Assembly: GCA_964612145.1 (NCBI GenBank)
Contig: CAZTBP010000012.1
Location: 62,001 to 126,000 of the forward strand
DNA from: JAGNLV01 sp964612145
GTDB lineage: Bacteria > Zixibacteria > MSB-5A5 > GN15 > FEB-12
DNA length: 64,000 bases
Direction of reading: 5' to 3'
Below, piece after piece: positions 35,998 through 43,941 of this stretch (the stretch's first letter is position 1; each line of letters opens with the position of its first letter). Below the pieces are notes generated by a model that worked only from the letters and a program-made list of their open reading frames with translations, was not told where the DNA came from and did no database searches. A program made the translations under genes and the position numbers.

Positions 35998-38187
35998 ATG
36001 AAGCCATTTTCCATGTTTTTGTTCGCCGGTTTGATTATTGTCTTCTCCGCAAACGCCGACATTCCCATTGATCTGGACTTTGAGACCCCGACCTACAGCC
36101 AGATTCGCATCACGAAAATGACCGGCGACCAGCACTATGCCATCGCGCAGCTCGGTTGTGAAATCGTCGGGTATGACGAAAAGGGCATGGAGTTGATTGT
36201 CCCGCGACCGCAGCTGACTCTCATAGAGGAAACCGGCGTTACGTTTGAGATCGTACATGCCGACCTGGCCGAATTCTACCGCAGCCGGTACAACGCCCGT
36301 CAGACCATGGGCGGGTTTCGGACCTACGATGAGATTGTCCTGTTCATAGACTCACTCTACTCGACCAACACGAATATCGTCGCCCCCAAGTTTTCTCTGG
36401 CTACTACCCTGTGGGGAGCGAAACTCTGGTGCCTGAAGATATCGGATAATCCCACGGTCGATGAAGACGAGCCGGAAGTGCTGTATATCTCGCTCATTCA
36501 CGCCCGGGAACCGGCCGGCGGTGCGGCAGTGCTGGGATTCATGAAGCACCTGCTTGACAACTACGGCACCGACCCCGAGATCACTGATTTGATAGACCAC
36601 CGGGAACTGTATTTCATTCCAGTGCAGAACCCCGATGGCTACAACTGGAACCTGTGGATAGAACCGTCCGGCGGCGGCATGTGGCGAAAGAACCTCTCGG
36701 AAAATACCGATCAGTCTGTCGGTACGGACTTAAACCGGAACTACGGCTTCAAATGGGGCTATGACAATATCGGCTCCTCCGCCTGGCCCGGCAGCGATAC
36801 CTATCGTGGAACCGGACCGTTTTCGGAACCGGAAACAGCGGGGGTTCGCGATTTTGTGAACTCACGTAACTTCACGATTATCCACAACATTCACACCTAC
36901 TCAAATCTGTATATCTGGCCCTGGGGTTATGACCGCTTCTATACCGACCGGGAGGAGTTTTACACGCTGGTCGGTGACTCGATGAGCCAGTACAACAACT
37001 ATGCGCCCGGCGTCAGCTGGCGCCTGTATCCAACAAACGGGGATGCCGACGACTGGGCCTGGGGTGATACCATCTCCAAGCCGCGCATTATCTCGGTTAC
37101 GTCGGAGATCGGCAGTCCCTCCGATGGATTCTGGCCTGATCCGTCGCGCATACCCACACTGGTCGAGGAGAACATCTATCCGAACCTGTTCCTGGCAAAG
37201 ATAGCGGATAACCCGTACGGCATCGCTCCGCCGCAGCCGCCCGAGTGGGTAGGTACGACAGCCGACTCGGGTGTGGTTTCGCTTCTCTGGGAGCACAGAG
37301 ATACCGCCAACGAATTGCAAAGTTTTCAGCTTGTAGAACTGGCTGACAAAGAAACGGTCATTGACTCGGTTGAGGCTGACAACGGCTACTGGGAATACGA
37401 ACGGATGTATCGAAGCAAGCTTCATAGTCATAGCGGCGAATACTCCTGGGGAATCATCCATGAAGACCGCACTCATCACTGGCTGGTTGCCGCCACGCCA
37501 TCTGAAGTTCAACCCGGCGACAGCCTGAGATGTTATTTGTGGTACGATCTTGACAACCAGAAGGATTTCTTCTATGCGCAGGTCTCGACTGATGGCGGAC
37601 TCACCTACACAAACCTTTCCGGCCCGCTGACGACAAACACAGACTGGTACGGTTACAACCTCGGCAACGGTATCACCGGAACGTCGTCGGGCTGGGTTCC
37701 CGCCGCGTTTGACCTATCGCCGTGGGCAGGCGAGATGGTGACGATTCGCCTGGCCTACTTTACCGACAGCTATGGCCGCGGCCAGGGCCTGTTTATCGAT
37801 GACATCCAAAATGTGGATTTTTACGCGGTGGCAGACACGGTCTCATCCGGTTTAGTCGCCGGTAATTACCAGACTGGCCAGCGAGCCAACAGTGATTACT
37901 GGTTTCGGGTCAACACGCTGGATACTGACAACCAGCGCTCTCGAAATTCGATTCTGACAAAAGTCACCGTCGTCGACAGCTACGTTTTTGGCGACGGCAA
38001 CGGCGATGGGGAATTCAACGTATCTGATCTGACTTTTGTCATCGATCTCATGTTCCGGGGCGGTCCGGCACCGCTAAACCTGGCCGTGCTGGATATGAAC
38101 TGCGACAGTGATACCAATGTCAGCGACCTGACTATCATTATCGATGCGCTCTTTCGCGGCGGAGAACTGGTGCCCTGCCGATGGTAG
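35998..38187 (+). CDS. Secreted M14 zinc carboxypeptidase with dockerin-like C-terminus
   Basis: 729 residues. Signal peptide 1-20. Residues about 100-400 are an M14 metallocarboxypeptidase. The zinc ligands appear in LIHAREPAG (His168, Glu171) and NIHTYSN (His299), the substrate site in DLNRNYGFKWGY, and the catalytic Glu370 in TSEIG. A fibronectin/jelly-roll-like region follows (about 410-650). The last 65 residues are two dockerin-type calcium repeats: DGNGDGEFNVSDLTFVIDLM with FRGGPAP, and CDSDTNVSDLTIIIDALFRG. The enzyme should trim peptides outside the cell and attach through the dockerin. It is divergent from purD. Confidence 0.93.
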   Translation: MKPFSMFLFAGLIIVFSANADIPIDLDFETPTYSQIRITKMTGDQHYAIAQLGCEIVGYDEKGMELIVPRPQLTLIEETGVTFEIVHADLAEFYRSRYNARQTMGGFRTYDEIVLFIDSLYSTNTNIVAPKFSLATTLWGAKLWCLKISDNPTVDEDEPEVLYISLIHAREPAGGAAVLGFMKHLLDNYGTDPEITDLIDHRELYFIPVQNPDGYNWNLWIEPSGGGMWRKNLSENTDQSVGTDLNRNYGFKWGYDNIGSSAWPGSDTYRGTGPFSEPETAGVRDFVNSRNFTIIHNIHTYSNLYIWPWGYDRFYTDREEFYTLVGDSMSQYNNYAPGVSWRLYPTNGDADDWAWGDTISKPRIISVTSEIGSPSDGFWPDPSRIPTLVEENIYPNLFLAKIADNPYGIAPPQPPEWVGTTADSGVVSLLWEHRDTANELQSFQLVELADKETVIDSVEADNGYWEYERMYRSKLHSHSGEYSWGIIHEDRTHHWLVAATPSEVQPGDSLRCYLWYDLDNQKDFFYAQVSTDGGLTYTNLSGPLTTNTDWYGYNLGNGITGTSSGWVPAAFDLSPWAGEMVTIRLAYFTDSYGRGQGLFIDDIQNVDFYAVADTVSSGLVAGNYQTGQRANSDYWFRVNTLDTDNQRSRNSILTKVTVVDSYVFGDGNGDGEFNVSDLTFVIDLMFRGGPAPLNLAVLDMNCDSDTNVSDLTIIIDALFRGGELVPCRW

Positions 38188-38254
38188 TGGCCGTTTGCTC
38201 GTTTAAGGGGACTTAATGCCGGTGGATTACCGTGAGTTGTTGTCAGATAATCTG

Positions 38255-38283
38255 TTGACAAAGCAAAACGCCGATTGTTTATT
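38255..38283 (+). promoter_or_regulatory. Candidate promoter before the barrel gene
   Basis: TTGACA (38255-38260), 17 bases, TTTATT (38278-38283; four of six consensus bases). The leader to 38384 would be near 95 bases. Support is weak. Confidence 0.28.
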
Positions 38284-38383
38284 TCCCCCTGTTGCGCTGA
38301 CGATTAGTATTAAACGTCTTACAATGATTGCAACGTCTATATTTGTGAAAGATTGATTTTTGATAATATCGGGGATACGTGTA

Positions 38384-39064
38384 ATGAGGAAAATTGCTTT
38401 AACGGTCGCTCTTGCTGCCTGCACGATGTTCGCAGCCGACGCTTCCGCTCAGGAAGAGTTCGTCGGGCGCGACATTCTTGAAATCTCTGTTTACGGTGGA
38501 TTAGCGGTGCCCACAGGTGGAATTACCGACTGGCAGACCGGATTCACCTCGCCGGAGACCGTCAATCGCGGCGCCGAAACCGGCTATGACCTGGCGATCG
38601 ACATCGGCTACTACGTCAATTATCACCTCAATGTCGGTCTCAACTTCCGATACACTGAATTTGGTATCGAGGGCGACCTGACTCAGGATCACGCCCACCG
38701 GCTGTATAACCCCAACCTGTATGTCAAATACAGCTTTGAAGGCGAATCCTTCTGGGTGCCGTTTATCAAGGGCCATGTCGGCGTTGAAAATCCGAAATTC
38801 TCGACTAAAGTGTTTGACAAAAACGGCTCCGAATTCAAATTCCGTGAGCTTTCGTACAGCCCGGTCCTGGCCTTCGGCGCCACCGCCGGCCTGTTTTACT
38901 ACACCGCCGACTTTTCCGGTATATTTCTTGAAGCCGGCTACCACTATGCCATGACCGAAAATTCGTGGGGCGAATACCAGGGCGAGGACCACGCCTTTCG
39001 CGAAAACCTCGGTACGTTCACGATCAACTTGGGCGTGAAACTTATTGTCGGCTCCGGCGAATAA
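38384..39064 (+). CDS. Small outer-membrane beta-barrel protein
   Basis: 226 residues from ATG 38384, where a good signal peptide begins (RKIALTVALAACTMFAADASA); the TTG at 38360 is less likely. The mature protein is a run of amphipathic strands (LEISVYGGLAVPTGG, YYVNYHLNVGLNFRYTEFG, GIFLEAGYHYAMTEN) ending in FTINLGVKLIVG, typical of an eight-stranded OmpA/OmpW-like barrel. Partner and substrate are unknown. A terminator follows. Confidence 0.82.
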   Translation: MRKIALTVALAACTMFAADASAQEEFVGRDILEISVYGGLAVPTGGITDWQTGFTSPETVNRGAETGYDLAIDIGYYVNYHLNVGLNFRYTEFGIEGDLTQDHAHRLYNPNLYVKYSFEGESFWVPFIKGHVGVENPKFSTKVFDKNGSEFKFRELSYSPVLAFGATAGLFYYTADFSGIFLEAGYHYAMTENSWGEYQGEDHAFRENLGTFTINLGVKLIVGSGE

Positions 39065-39084
39065 CGGTTTCTCTGGATTATCCC

Positions 39085-39114
39085 AAAGCCCGCCCGTTGC
39101 GGCGGGCTTTTTTT
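39085..39114 (+). terminator. Rho-independent terminator
   Basis: Stem AAAGCCCGCC (39085-39094), six-base loop, GGCGGGCTTT (39101-39110) and continuing T run, after the barrel gene. Confidence 0.92.
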
Positions 39115-39151
39115 GTTTTCGTTTGTACGGTATCTGTGTATCATCAGAACC

Positions 39152-40501
39152 ATGAGCGCGACACGATTACTAATAGTCGACGACGAAGCAGCCCAGCGAG
39201 ACCTGCTAAAGGGCTATCTCGATAAGCAGGGATTCGAAGTGCACACCTTCGAAAACGGCACGCAGGCGCACGAGAACTACCATACGGTCTTCGCACCGGT
39301 CGCCCTGGTTGACATGAAAATGCCTGGCATGACCGGGATAGAACTGCTCGGCAAATTGCGCGAGATAAACCCCTTCATTCAGGTCATAGTTCTCACTGCA
39401 TTTGGCTCGGTAGAAACCGCCGTTGAGGCAATGAAGGCCGGCGCTTACGACTACATCACAAAGCCGGTCGAAGATCTCGATGAACTCCTCATAAAGCTCC
39501 GAAAAGCCGCCGAACAAAACCGTTTGATTGTCGATCGCGAGGCGCTTGCCGAACGTCTGGCCGAGGTCTTTCCGTCGACTGAGATTATTGGCGAGGCCGA
39601 CTCAATCAAGAGAGTTAAAGAGATGATCTCGCTGGTGGCCCCAAAAGACGCTACCGTTCTTATTACGGGAGACTCCGGTACCGGCAAGGAACTGGTCGCG
39701 CGCGCCATTCACGCCCTGTCGGACCGGGCCGAGGAGCGACTGGTGGCGATCAATTGCGCGGCCTTTCCGGAAACCCTGCTTGAGTCCGAACTCTTTGGCC
39801 ACGAAAAAGGCGCTTTCACCGGAGCTGACAAAGCAAAACAGGGACGGTTCGAACTGGCCGACGGCGGCACGCTGTTCCTCGACGAAATAGGGGAGATGCC
39901 GCTTTCAATGCAGGTCAAGCTGCTTCGCGTGCTGGAGGAAAAAACTATCCAGCGGCTCGGTTCGGTTAAAGAAATCCCGCTTGACATTCGCATCATCGCC
40001 GCCACCAACCGTAATCTCGAAGAAATGGTTGCCGGGGGAGGATTCCGGGAGGATCTCTTCTACCGACTGAATGTCATCTCCATCCATGTCCCGCCATTGC
40101 GGGAACGGCCCGGCGATGTTCTACTGTTGGCCGAGAAATTTGTGAAGCGGTTCAGCCAGAAGCTTGGTCGCGATATCAAAGGTATCGATCCCGAAGCTGC
40201 CCGGATTCTCGCCGGTTATGCCTGGCCCGGTAATGTCCGCGAACTCGAAAATATTCTCGAACGGGCCGTTGTCCTCAGTCGCAACGATCACGTTACCAAA
40301 GAAGACCTGTCCGGCCTTAGCAATGCCGCAGTCAAGACCGATTCCAGTCCGATTCGTCCTCTGGCCGAAGTCGAAAAAGAGCATATCCAGAGTTGCCTTG
40401 ACCAACTTGACTGGAATATGACCGCCTGCGCCGAAAAACTCGGCATTCACCGCAATACACTCCGCGCCAAAATCAAGGAATACGGCCTGAAACAGGGTTG
40501 A
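39152..40501 (+). CDS. NtrC-family sigma-54-dependent response regulator
   Basis: 449 residues from ATG 39152. The receiver domain (1-120) has phosphoacceptor Asp54 in VDMKMPGMTG. The AAA+ domain (about 140-375) has Walker A TGDSGTGKE, the sigma-54 contact GAFTGA (220-225) and Walker B TLFLDEIGE. The C-terminus is a Fis-type helix-turn-helix (MTACAEKLGIHRNTLRAKI). It should activate RNA polymerase with sigma-54 at enhancers. No kinase is adjacent; an NtrB-like kinase gene lies at 51300-53117. The next intergenic region carries an NtrC-box-like palindrome and a sigma-54-like promoter. Confidence 0.95.
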   Translation: MSATRLLIVDDEAAQRDLLKGYLDKQGFEVHTFENGTQAHENYHTVFAPVALVDMKMPGMTGIELLGKLREINPFIQVIVLTAFGSVETAVEAMKAGAYDYITKPVEDLDELLIKLRKAAEQNRLIVDREALAERLAEVFPSTEIIGEADSIKRVKEMISLVAPKDATVLITGDSGTGKELVARAIHALSDRAEERLVAINCAAFPETLLESELFGHEKGAFTGADKAKQGRFELADGGTLFLDEIGEMPLSMQVKLLRVLEEKTIQRLGSVKEIPLDIRIIAATNRNLEEMVAGGGFREDLFYRLNVISIHVPPLRERPGDVLLLAEKFVKRFSQKLGRDIKGIDPEAARILAGYAWPGNVRELENILERAVVLSRNDHVTKEDLSGLSNAAVKTDSSPIRPLAEVEKEHIQSCLDQLDWNMTACAEKLGIHRNTLRAKIKEYGLKQG

Positions 40502-40529
40502 TTCCGGCCGATTGCTCTCCCACATATTC

Positions 40530-40566
40530 TGTGCATCGACCCAGGGGACATGCACAATAATTGTGC
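40530..40566. promoter_or_regulatory. NtrC-type enhancer-like palindromes
   Basis: A perfect palindrome GCACAAT-A-ATTGTGC (40552-40566) has the GCAC-N7-GTGC core and spacing of NtrC boxes. A second inverted repeat, TGTGCAT (40530-40536) and ATGCACA (40550-40556), overlaps it. The centre lies about 100 bases before the start point expected from the sigma-54-like promoter at 40632-40648, a normal enhancer distance. Confidence 0.5.
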
Positions 40567-40631
40567 GTCGAGTTGATCTGATCGTTTGCTTGATTAGTGT
40601 TAAGTCACGCAAGGACAGCGACTTGTCGAAA

Positions 40632-40648
40632 CTGGCATGGCTTTTGAT
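40632..40648 (+). promoter_or_regulatory. Sigma-54-like -24/-12 promoter
   Basis: CTGGCATGGCTTTTGAT matches the YTGGCACGNNNNTTGCW pattern at the -24 element and TTG of -12, but the last C of the -12 GC is A. Start point near 40658, 44 bases before the lipoprotein gene. Confidence 0.5.
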
Positions 40649-40701
40649 TACTAATAGCCCGGAGGAAAGACCAACCTGTGGTTAGAACGGAGAATATGAC
40701 A

Positions 40702-41589
40702 ATGAAAAACATCTTTTTATTCGGATTGCTGATTGTGGGGCTTGCTGTTGTTGGTGGATGTGATGATGATAACGATGCCAACTTCGACCCCCGTCCGCAG
40801 CCGCCTCAGGGCGTCTTTTCCATTACTGGTGACGGCAGCGTGGAGTTGTGGTGGGCCGGCCCGTATGAGCGCGATATTGCCTCATTCAATATCTACCGCG
40901 CCCAGTCCCCCGATACCCTGGCGCCGTCGCAGTACGAATTCCGCTTCTCCGTCCTGGCCGAAGATAATCCTGATCTCGACCTGATATACTATTTCACATC
41001 CGATGAAGACGCGGCCAATGCTACTACCTATTGGTACGCCATTTCATCGGTCGATCACGCCGGGCAGGAATCCGACTTGTCGGCTGAAGATATTTTCGAT
41101 ACTCCGAGGCCCGAAGGCGTGGTTGAGTTGACCGATGTCGCCGTGTTTGAAAACACGTCCGGCTTTGACTTCTCGTCCGAAGTCCGGGTACCGGCCGGCA
41201 GCCCGTTGTGCGATGTCTGGGTTGACCGTTTTGACGGCATCTTCTACCTGAATGCCGGTGATACGAGCATCGCCAGTCTCGACTTGAACGATATCCAGGA
41301 CATGGGCTTCACCGACGACTGGGATGTCATCGGCTGGGCTCCGGTCGAAGGGTATTCGGAGCTTGGCTACGCTGAAATCATAGAGGGCCATACGTACGTC
41401 CTCTGGAACGACGAGAACCATTTCATGAAGATGTACGTGCTTGATATCGACGCTAACAGCGTGACGTTCCAGTGGGCCTACCAGCAGCAGGACGGCAATC
41501 CGGAACTTATCCCGCAGCGCCCGACCAAAGACGACTCAGCCGCGCTTACCCGCTCGGCTAAGATAAATACACACAGCACTGGCATGTAA
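40702..41589 (+). CDS. Lipoprotein with fibronectin-III-like domain
   Basis: 295 residues from ATG 40702 (GGAGA eight bases upstream). The lipobox AVVGGC places the lipidated Cys at residue 20, followed by an acidic spacer DDDNDAN. Asp at the +2 position would in enterobacteria favour inner-membrane retention, but the rule may not hold here. Residues 38-120 look like FN3 (QGVFSITGDGSVELWWAGPY, ISSVDHAGQESDLS), and the rest is an unassigned beta domain. First gene of a three-gene envelope group; the next starts 21 bases later. Confidence 0.85.
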   Translation: MKNIFLFGLLIVGLAVVGGCDDDNDANFDPRPQPPQGVFSITGDGSVELWWAGPYERDIASFNIYRAQSPDTLAPSQYEFRFSVLAEDNPDLDLIYYFTSDEDAANATTYWYAISSVDHAGQESDLSAEDIFDTPRPEGVVELTDVAVFENTSGFDFSSEVRVPAGSPLCDVWVDRFDGIFYLNAGDTSIASLDLNDIQDMGFTDDWDVIGWAPVEGYSELGYAEIIEGHTYVLWNDENHFMKMYVLDIDANSVTFQWAYQQQDGNPELIPQRPTKDDSAALTRSAKINTHSTGM

Positions 41590-41610
41590 ACTGAAAGGCA
41601 AGGTGCTACC

Positions 41611-43179
41611 ATGTTACGCAATAGACTGACAATACTCGGTGTGACGCTCCTGGCGCTGCTGATGCTGGCGCCGGCGACGATGTCACAAGATCAAAGCATA
41701 ATGAGGGTGGATCGAGATGACTCCGGCTATGACTCCGAGGAGTACTACACTGACCGGGCAAGGATTGACCGCTATCTCGGTGTCGAGATCTGGCCGAACC
41801 ACTCCGACGGGGAGTACTACGAGGGTGACCGGATCGTCTTTAACTTCCGGAGCAACCGTGACGCTTTTGTCGCAATCTACAGTATCGACACGCGCGGACG
41901 GGTGAGCTTGTTGTTCCCGGCCGGCCCCAACGAAAATAACTTCGTGCAGGGCGGCGCGACCCATCACCTCCCGGGCGCCCGTGACGACTTTGACTTTGTC
42001 GTAGCCGGTCCGGAGGGTGTCGAGAACATCCAGATAATCGCCTCGCGTGAGCCGTTCCCAATCCCCGACTGGTACCCGGTGTCGGGCCTGGTCGCCAACG
42101 ATGACGATCGGCTGGCGTTCATGGACTACCTCAACGAACGGTTCTTTGTTCGCTACGGTGGCCAGCGCTTTGCCTATGACCGCACCGCCATTTATGTCAA
42201 CGAATGGGAACAGTATTACTACCGTCCGGTCTACTACCCGACCTATCACCCGTGGACAGTTTACGGCAACGCCTACATTGACTACCCGTTTGGTGCGTCC
42301 GTGTATGTCAACGGGGTCTATTGGGGCGCCACTCCGCTGTACCTGCCGCGCGTCTATGTCGGCTGGCACACCGTTACGATATACGATCGCTACGGCTACT
42401 GCTGGGAAAACGATATTCATGTCTCCCGGTACCACACGGTGGTGCTCGACCACAATGTGGTGACGACGCAACCTGGTGTGAAATCAAAGTATCGTGAAGT
42501 TCGCACAGCCGGATACCGCAATCCTGTTACCAACGGCTACCCGAACTATACGGCCAAGAAGAATGCCATAACTAGTTCCGGAAGCGTGAAGCAGAAGGAA
42601 GTCGTGATGCGGGGTTCCGGCGGCAACACGGTTCGTGAAAAGGTCACCATTGCTCCCAAGAAGCATGTTCGCGGCACGACCAAACTGGTCAAGACCGAGC
42701 GCGGTATCGAAACCGCCGGTCTGGTGCCCGAGCGGAAGACCGACCGCGCGGCTTTCGGCAGCAAGTCGTATGACGTCAAGAAAAGCAACACGAGCGGCTA
42801 CAACCCCGGTTATCGTGGCGCGAAAGCGCGCGATGCATATTCCGGCGGCAAGTCGGCTTACGATGCCAATACCGGCAACTCGCGCTCCGGCAAAGTTGGA
42901 CGGTCCAGCAATGACTACGGACGCAGTAAGTCCTCATCGGACTACTACCAGAAGAAGTCCGGTTCCAACCGGGCCAAGTCCTACAAGGCGACTCCGCCCA
43001 GCCGAAGCAAAGGCAGCAGCGGATCGGTGAAACCGTCGACCAGATCCAAGAGCTCCGGATCGTCCGGCCGAGTGAAAAGCTCGGGAGGCTCGAAATCCAG
43101 CGGCGGTTCTAAAAGCCCGTCCTCGGGTTCGAGTAAAAGCTCCAAGTCCGGCGGCAAGTCAAAAGGCAAAGGCCGCTAA
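41611..43179 (+). CDS. DUF4384-PEGA envelope protein with Ser/Lys/Gly-rich tail
   Basis: 522 residues with signal peptide 1-25. Residues about 45-165 are a DUF4384 domain (EYYEGDRIVFNFRSNRDAF, VSLLFPAGPNENN). Residues about 225-285 are a PEGA domain (GASVYVNGVYWGATPLYLP, VGWHTVTIYDRYGYCWE), a fold that links envelope proteins to surface glycans or protein complexes. From about 300 to the end the protein is disordered and basic, turning into Ser-Gly-Lys repeats (SGGSKSSGGSKSPSSGSSK). The tail might bind anionic polymer or cell wall. Part of the group behind the sigma-54-like promoter. Confidence 0.85.
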   Translation: MLRNRLTILGVTLLALLMLAPATMSQDQSIMRVDRDDSGYDSEEYYTDRARIDRYLGVEIWPNHSDGEYYEGDRIVFNFRSNRDAFVAIYSIDTRGRVSLLFPAGPNENNFVQGGATHHLPGARDDFDFVVAGPEGVENIQIIASREPFPIPDWYPVSGLVANDDDRLAFMDYLNERFFVRYGGQRFAYDRTAIYVNEWEQYYYRPVYYPTYHPWTVYGNAYIDYPFGASVYVNGVYWGATPLYLPRVYVGWHTVTIYDRYGYCWENDIHVSRYHTVVLDHNVVTTQPGVKSKYREVRTAGYRNPVTNGYPNYTAKKNAITSSGSVKQKEVVMRGSGGNTVREKVTIAPKKHVRGTTKLVKTERGIETAGLVPERKTDRAAFGSKSYDVKKSNTSGYNPGYRGAKARDAYSGGKSAYDANTGNSRSGKVGRSSNDYGRSKSSSDYYQKKSGSNRAKSYKATPPSRSKGSSGSVKPSTRSKSSGSSGRVKSSGGSKSSGGSKSPSSGSSKSSKSGGKSKGKGR

Positions 43180-43190
43180 GAAATAACGAC

Positions 43191-43219
43191 CGTGGGGCGG
43201 TCTGCATCACCGCCCCACG
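43191..43219 (+). other. Strong intercistronic stem-loop
   Basis: Perfect 11-base stem CGTGGGGCGGT (43191-43201) and ACCGCCCCACG (43209-43219) with a seven-base loop, between the DUF4384-PEGA gene and the charged-protein gene. No T run follows, so an mRNA stabiliser or attenuator is more likely than a terminator. Confidence 0.6.
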
Positions 43220-43252
43220 ATCACCTGCCCCCGGAAGGAGGTAGATGACACT

Positions 43253-43705
43253 ATGACACGATGGTTGACATACATATTCTGCGCACTGTTCGCCTTCAGC
43301 GTCTCGGGAACAGTCCTTGCCGTTGAAAAGAAGGAAAAGGACAAGAAGACCGAGGAAAAGAAGGACGATGATAAAAAGAAGTCCGAGAAAGACAGCGACA
43401 AAAAGAAGGACGACAAGGCCAAAGACTCGGACAAAAAGAAAAGAGCGAACGACAAGAAAGAGCCCGACAAAAAGAAAGCCGACAAAAACCGCAAGTACGA
43501 CACCTTCGTTGACAAGAACAGCAACGGCATCGATGATCGGTGCGAAAACCTGAAGAACAAGGCGGCAACGGTCTCTTCAAAGTCGGATAAGAAGTCGGCT
43601 GACGAGAAGAAAACGGACGATAAAAAGTCGGATGAGAAGAAGAAGTCCGATGACAAAAAGTCAGACAAAAAAGAAGACAAGAAGAAAGACGACGATAAGG
43701 ACTGA
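43253..43705 (+). CDS. Secreted Lys/Asp/Glu-rich protein with EF-hand-like loop
   Basis: 150 residues, strong AAGGAGG site, signal peptide 1-23 (YIFCALFAFSVSGTVLAV). The mature protein is almost wholly Lys, Asp, Glu and Ser in heptad-less repeats (KKDDKAKDSDKKKRAN, DEKKSDDKKSDKKED). Near its middle stands one different segment, YDTFVDKNSNGIDDRCENLK, with the spacing of a calcium-binding loop (DKNSNGIDD) and a single Cys. No family is known to me; low-complexity charged proteins are hard to assign. A terminator follows 43 bases later. Confidence 0.75.
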   Translation: MTRWLTYIFCALFAFSVSGTVLAVEKKEKDKKTEEKKDDDKKKSEKDSDKKKDDKAKDSDKKKRANDKKEPDKKKADKNRKYDTFVDKNSNGIDDRCENLKNKAATVSSKSDKKSADEKKTDDKKSDEKKKSDDKKSDKKEDKKKDDDKD

Positions 43706-43747
43706 GGAAATCGAGCCCCAAGGGGTCTTTTCATAAATCGAGCGGGG

Positions 43748-43781
43748 CGGCCGGACTGATCATCCGGCCGTTCGTTTTTTT
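43748..43781 (+). terminator. Rho-independent terminator
   Basis: Stem CGGCCGGA (43748-43755), seven-base loop, TCCGGCCG (43763-43770), short spacer, T7. It separates the envelope group from the heat-shock operon. Confidence 0.85.
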
Positions 43782-43844
43782 AGGGGATTTTTTACTATCC
43801 GGCACTACTCGAGAAATATCCGCATCTATATGAATCATTTAGGC

Positions 43845-43873
43845 TTGACTCGTGTTATAATACAGTGTACCTT
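43845..43873 (+). promoter_or_regulatory. Promoter of the hrcA heat-shock operon
   Basis: TTGACT (43845-43850), 17 bases, TACCTT (43868-43873), putting the start near 43880 inside the CIRCE-like element. An extended -10 box TGTTATAAT (43853-43861) lies in the spacer and could be an alternative promoter. Confidence 0.5.
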
Positions 43874-43875
43874 TG

Positions 43876-43902
43876 TTAGCAGTCTGACAGTCCGGCTGCC
43901 AA
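43876..43902. promoter_or_regulatory. Degenerate CIRCE operator
   Basis: TTAGCAGTC, nine bases, GGCTGCCAA. Against TTAGCACTC-N9-GAGTGCTAA this gives 14 of 18 matches with the exact nine-base spacing. It covers the expected transcription start of hrcA, the classic place for HrcA repression. Confidence 0.6.
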
Positions 43903-43941
43903 AACGGCAGTACCGATTGACTCTCAAGAAGTTAAGTCATT

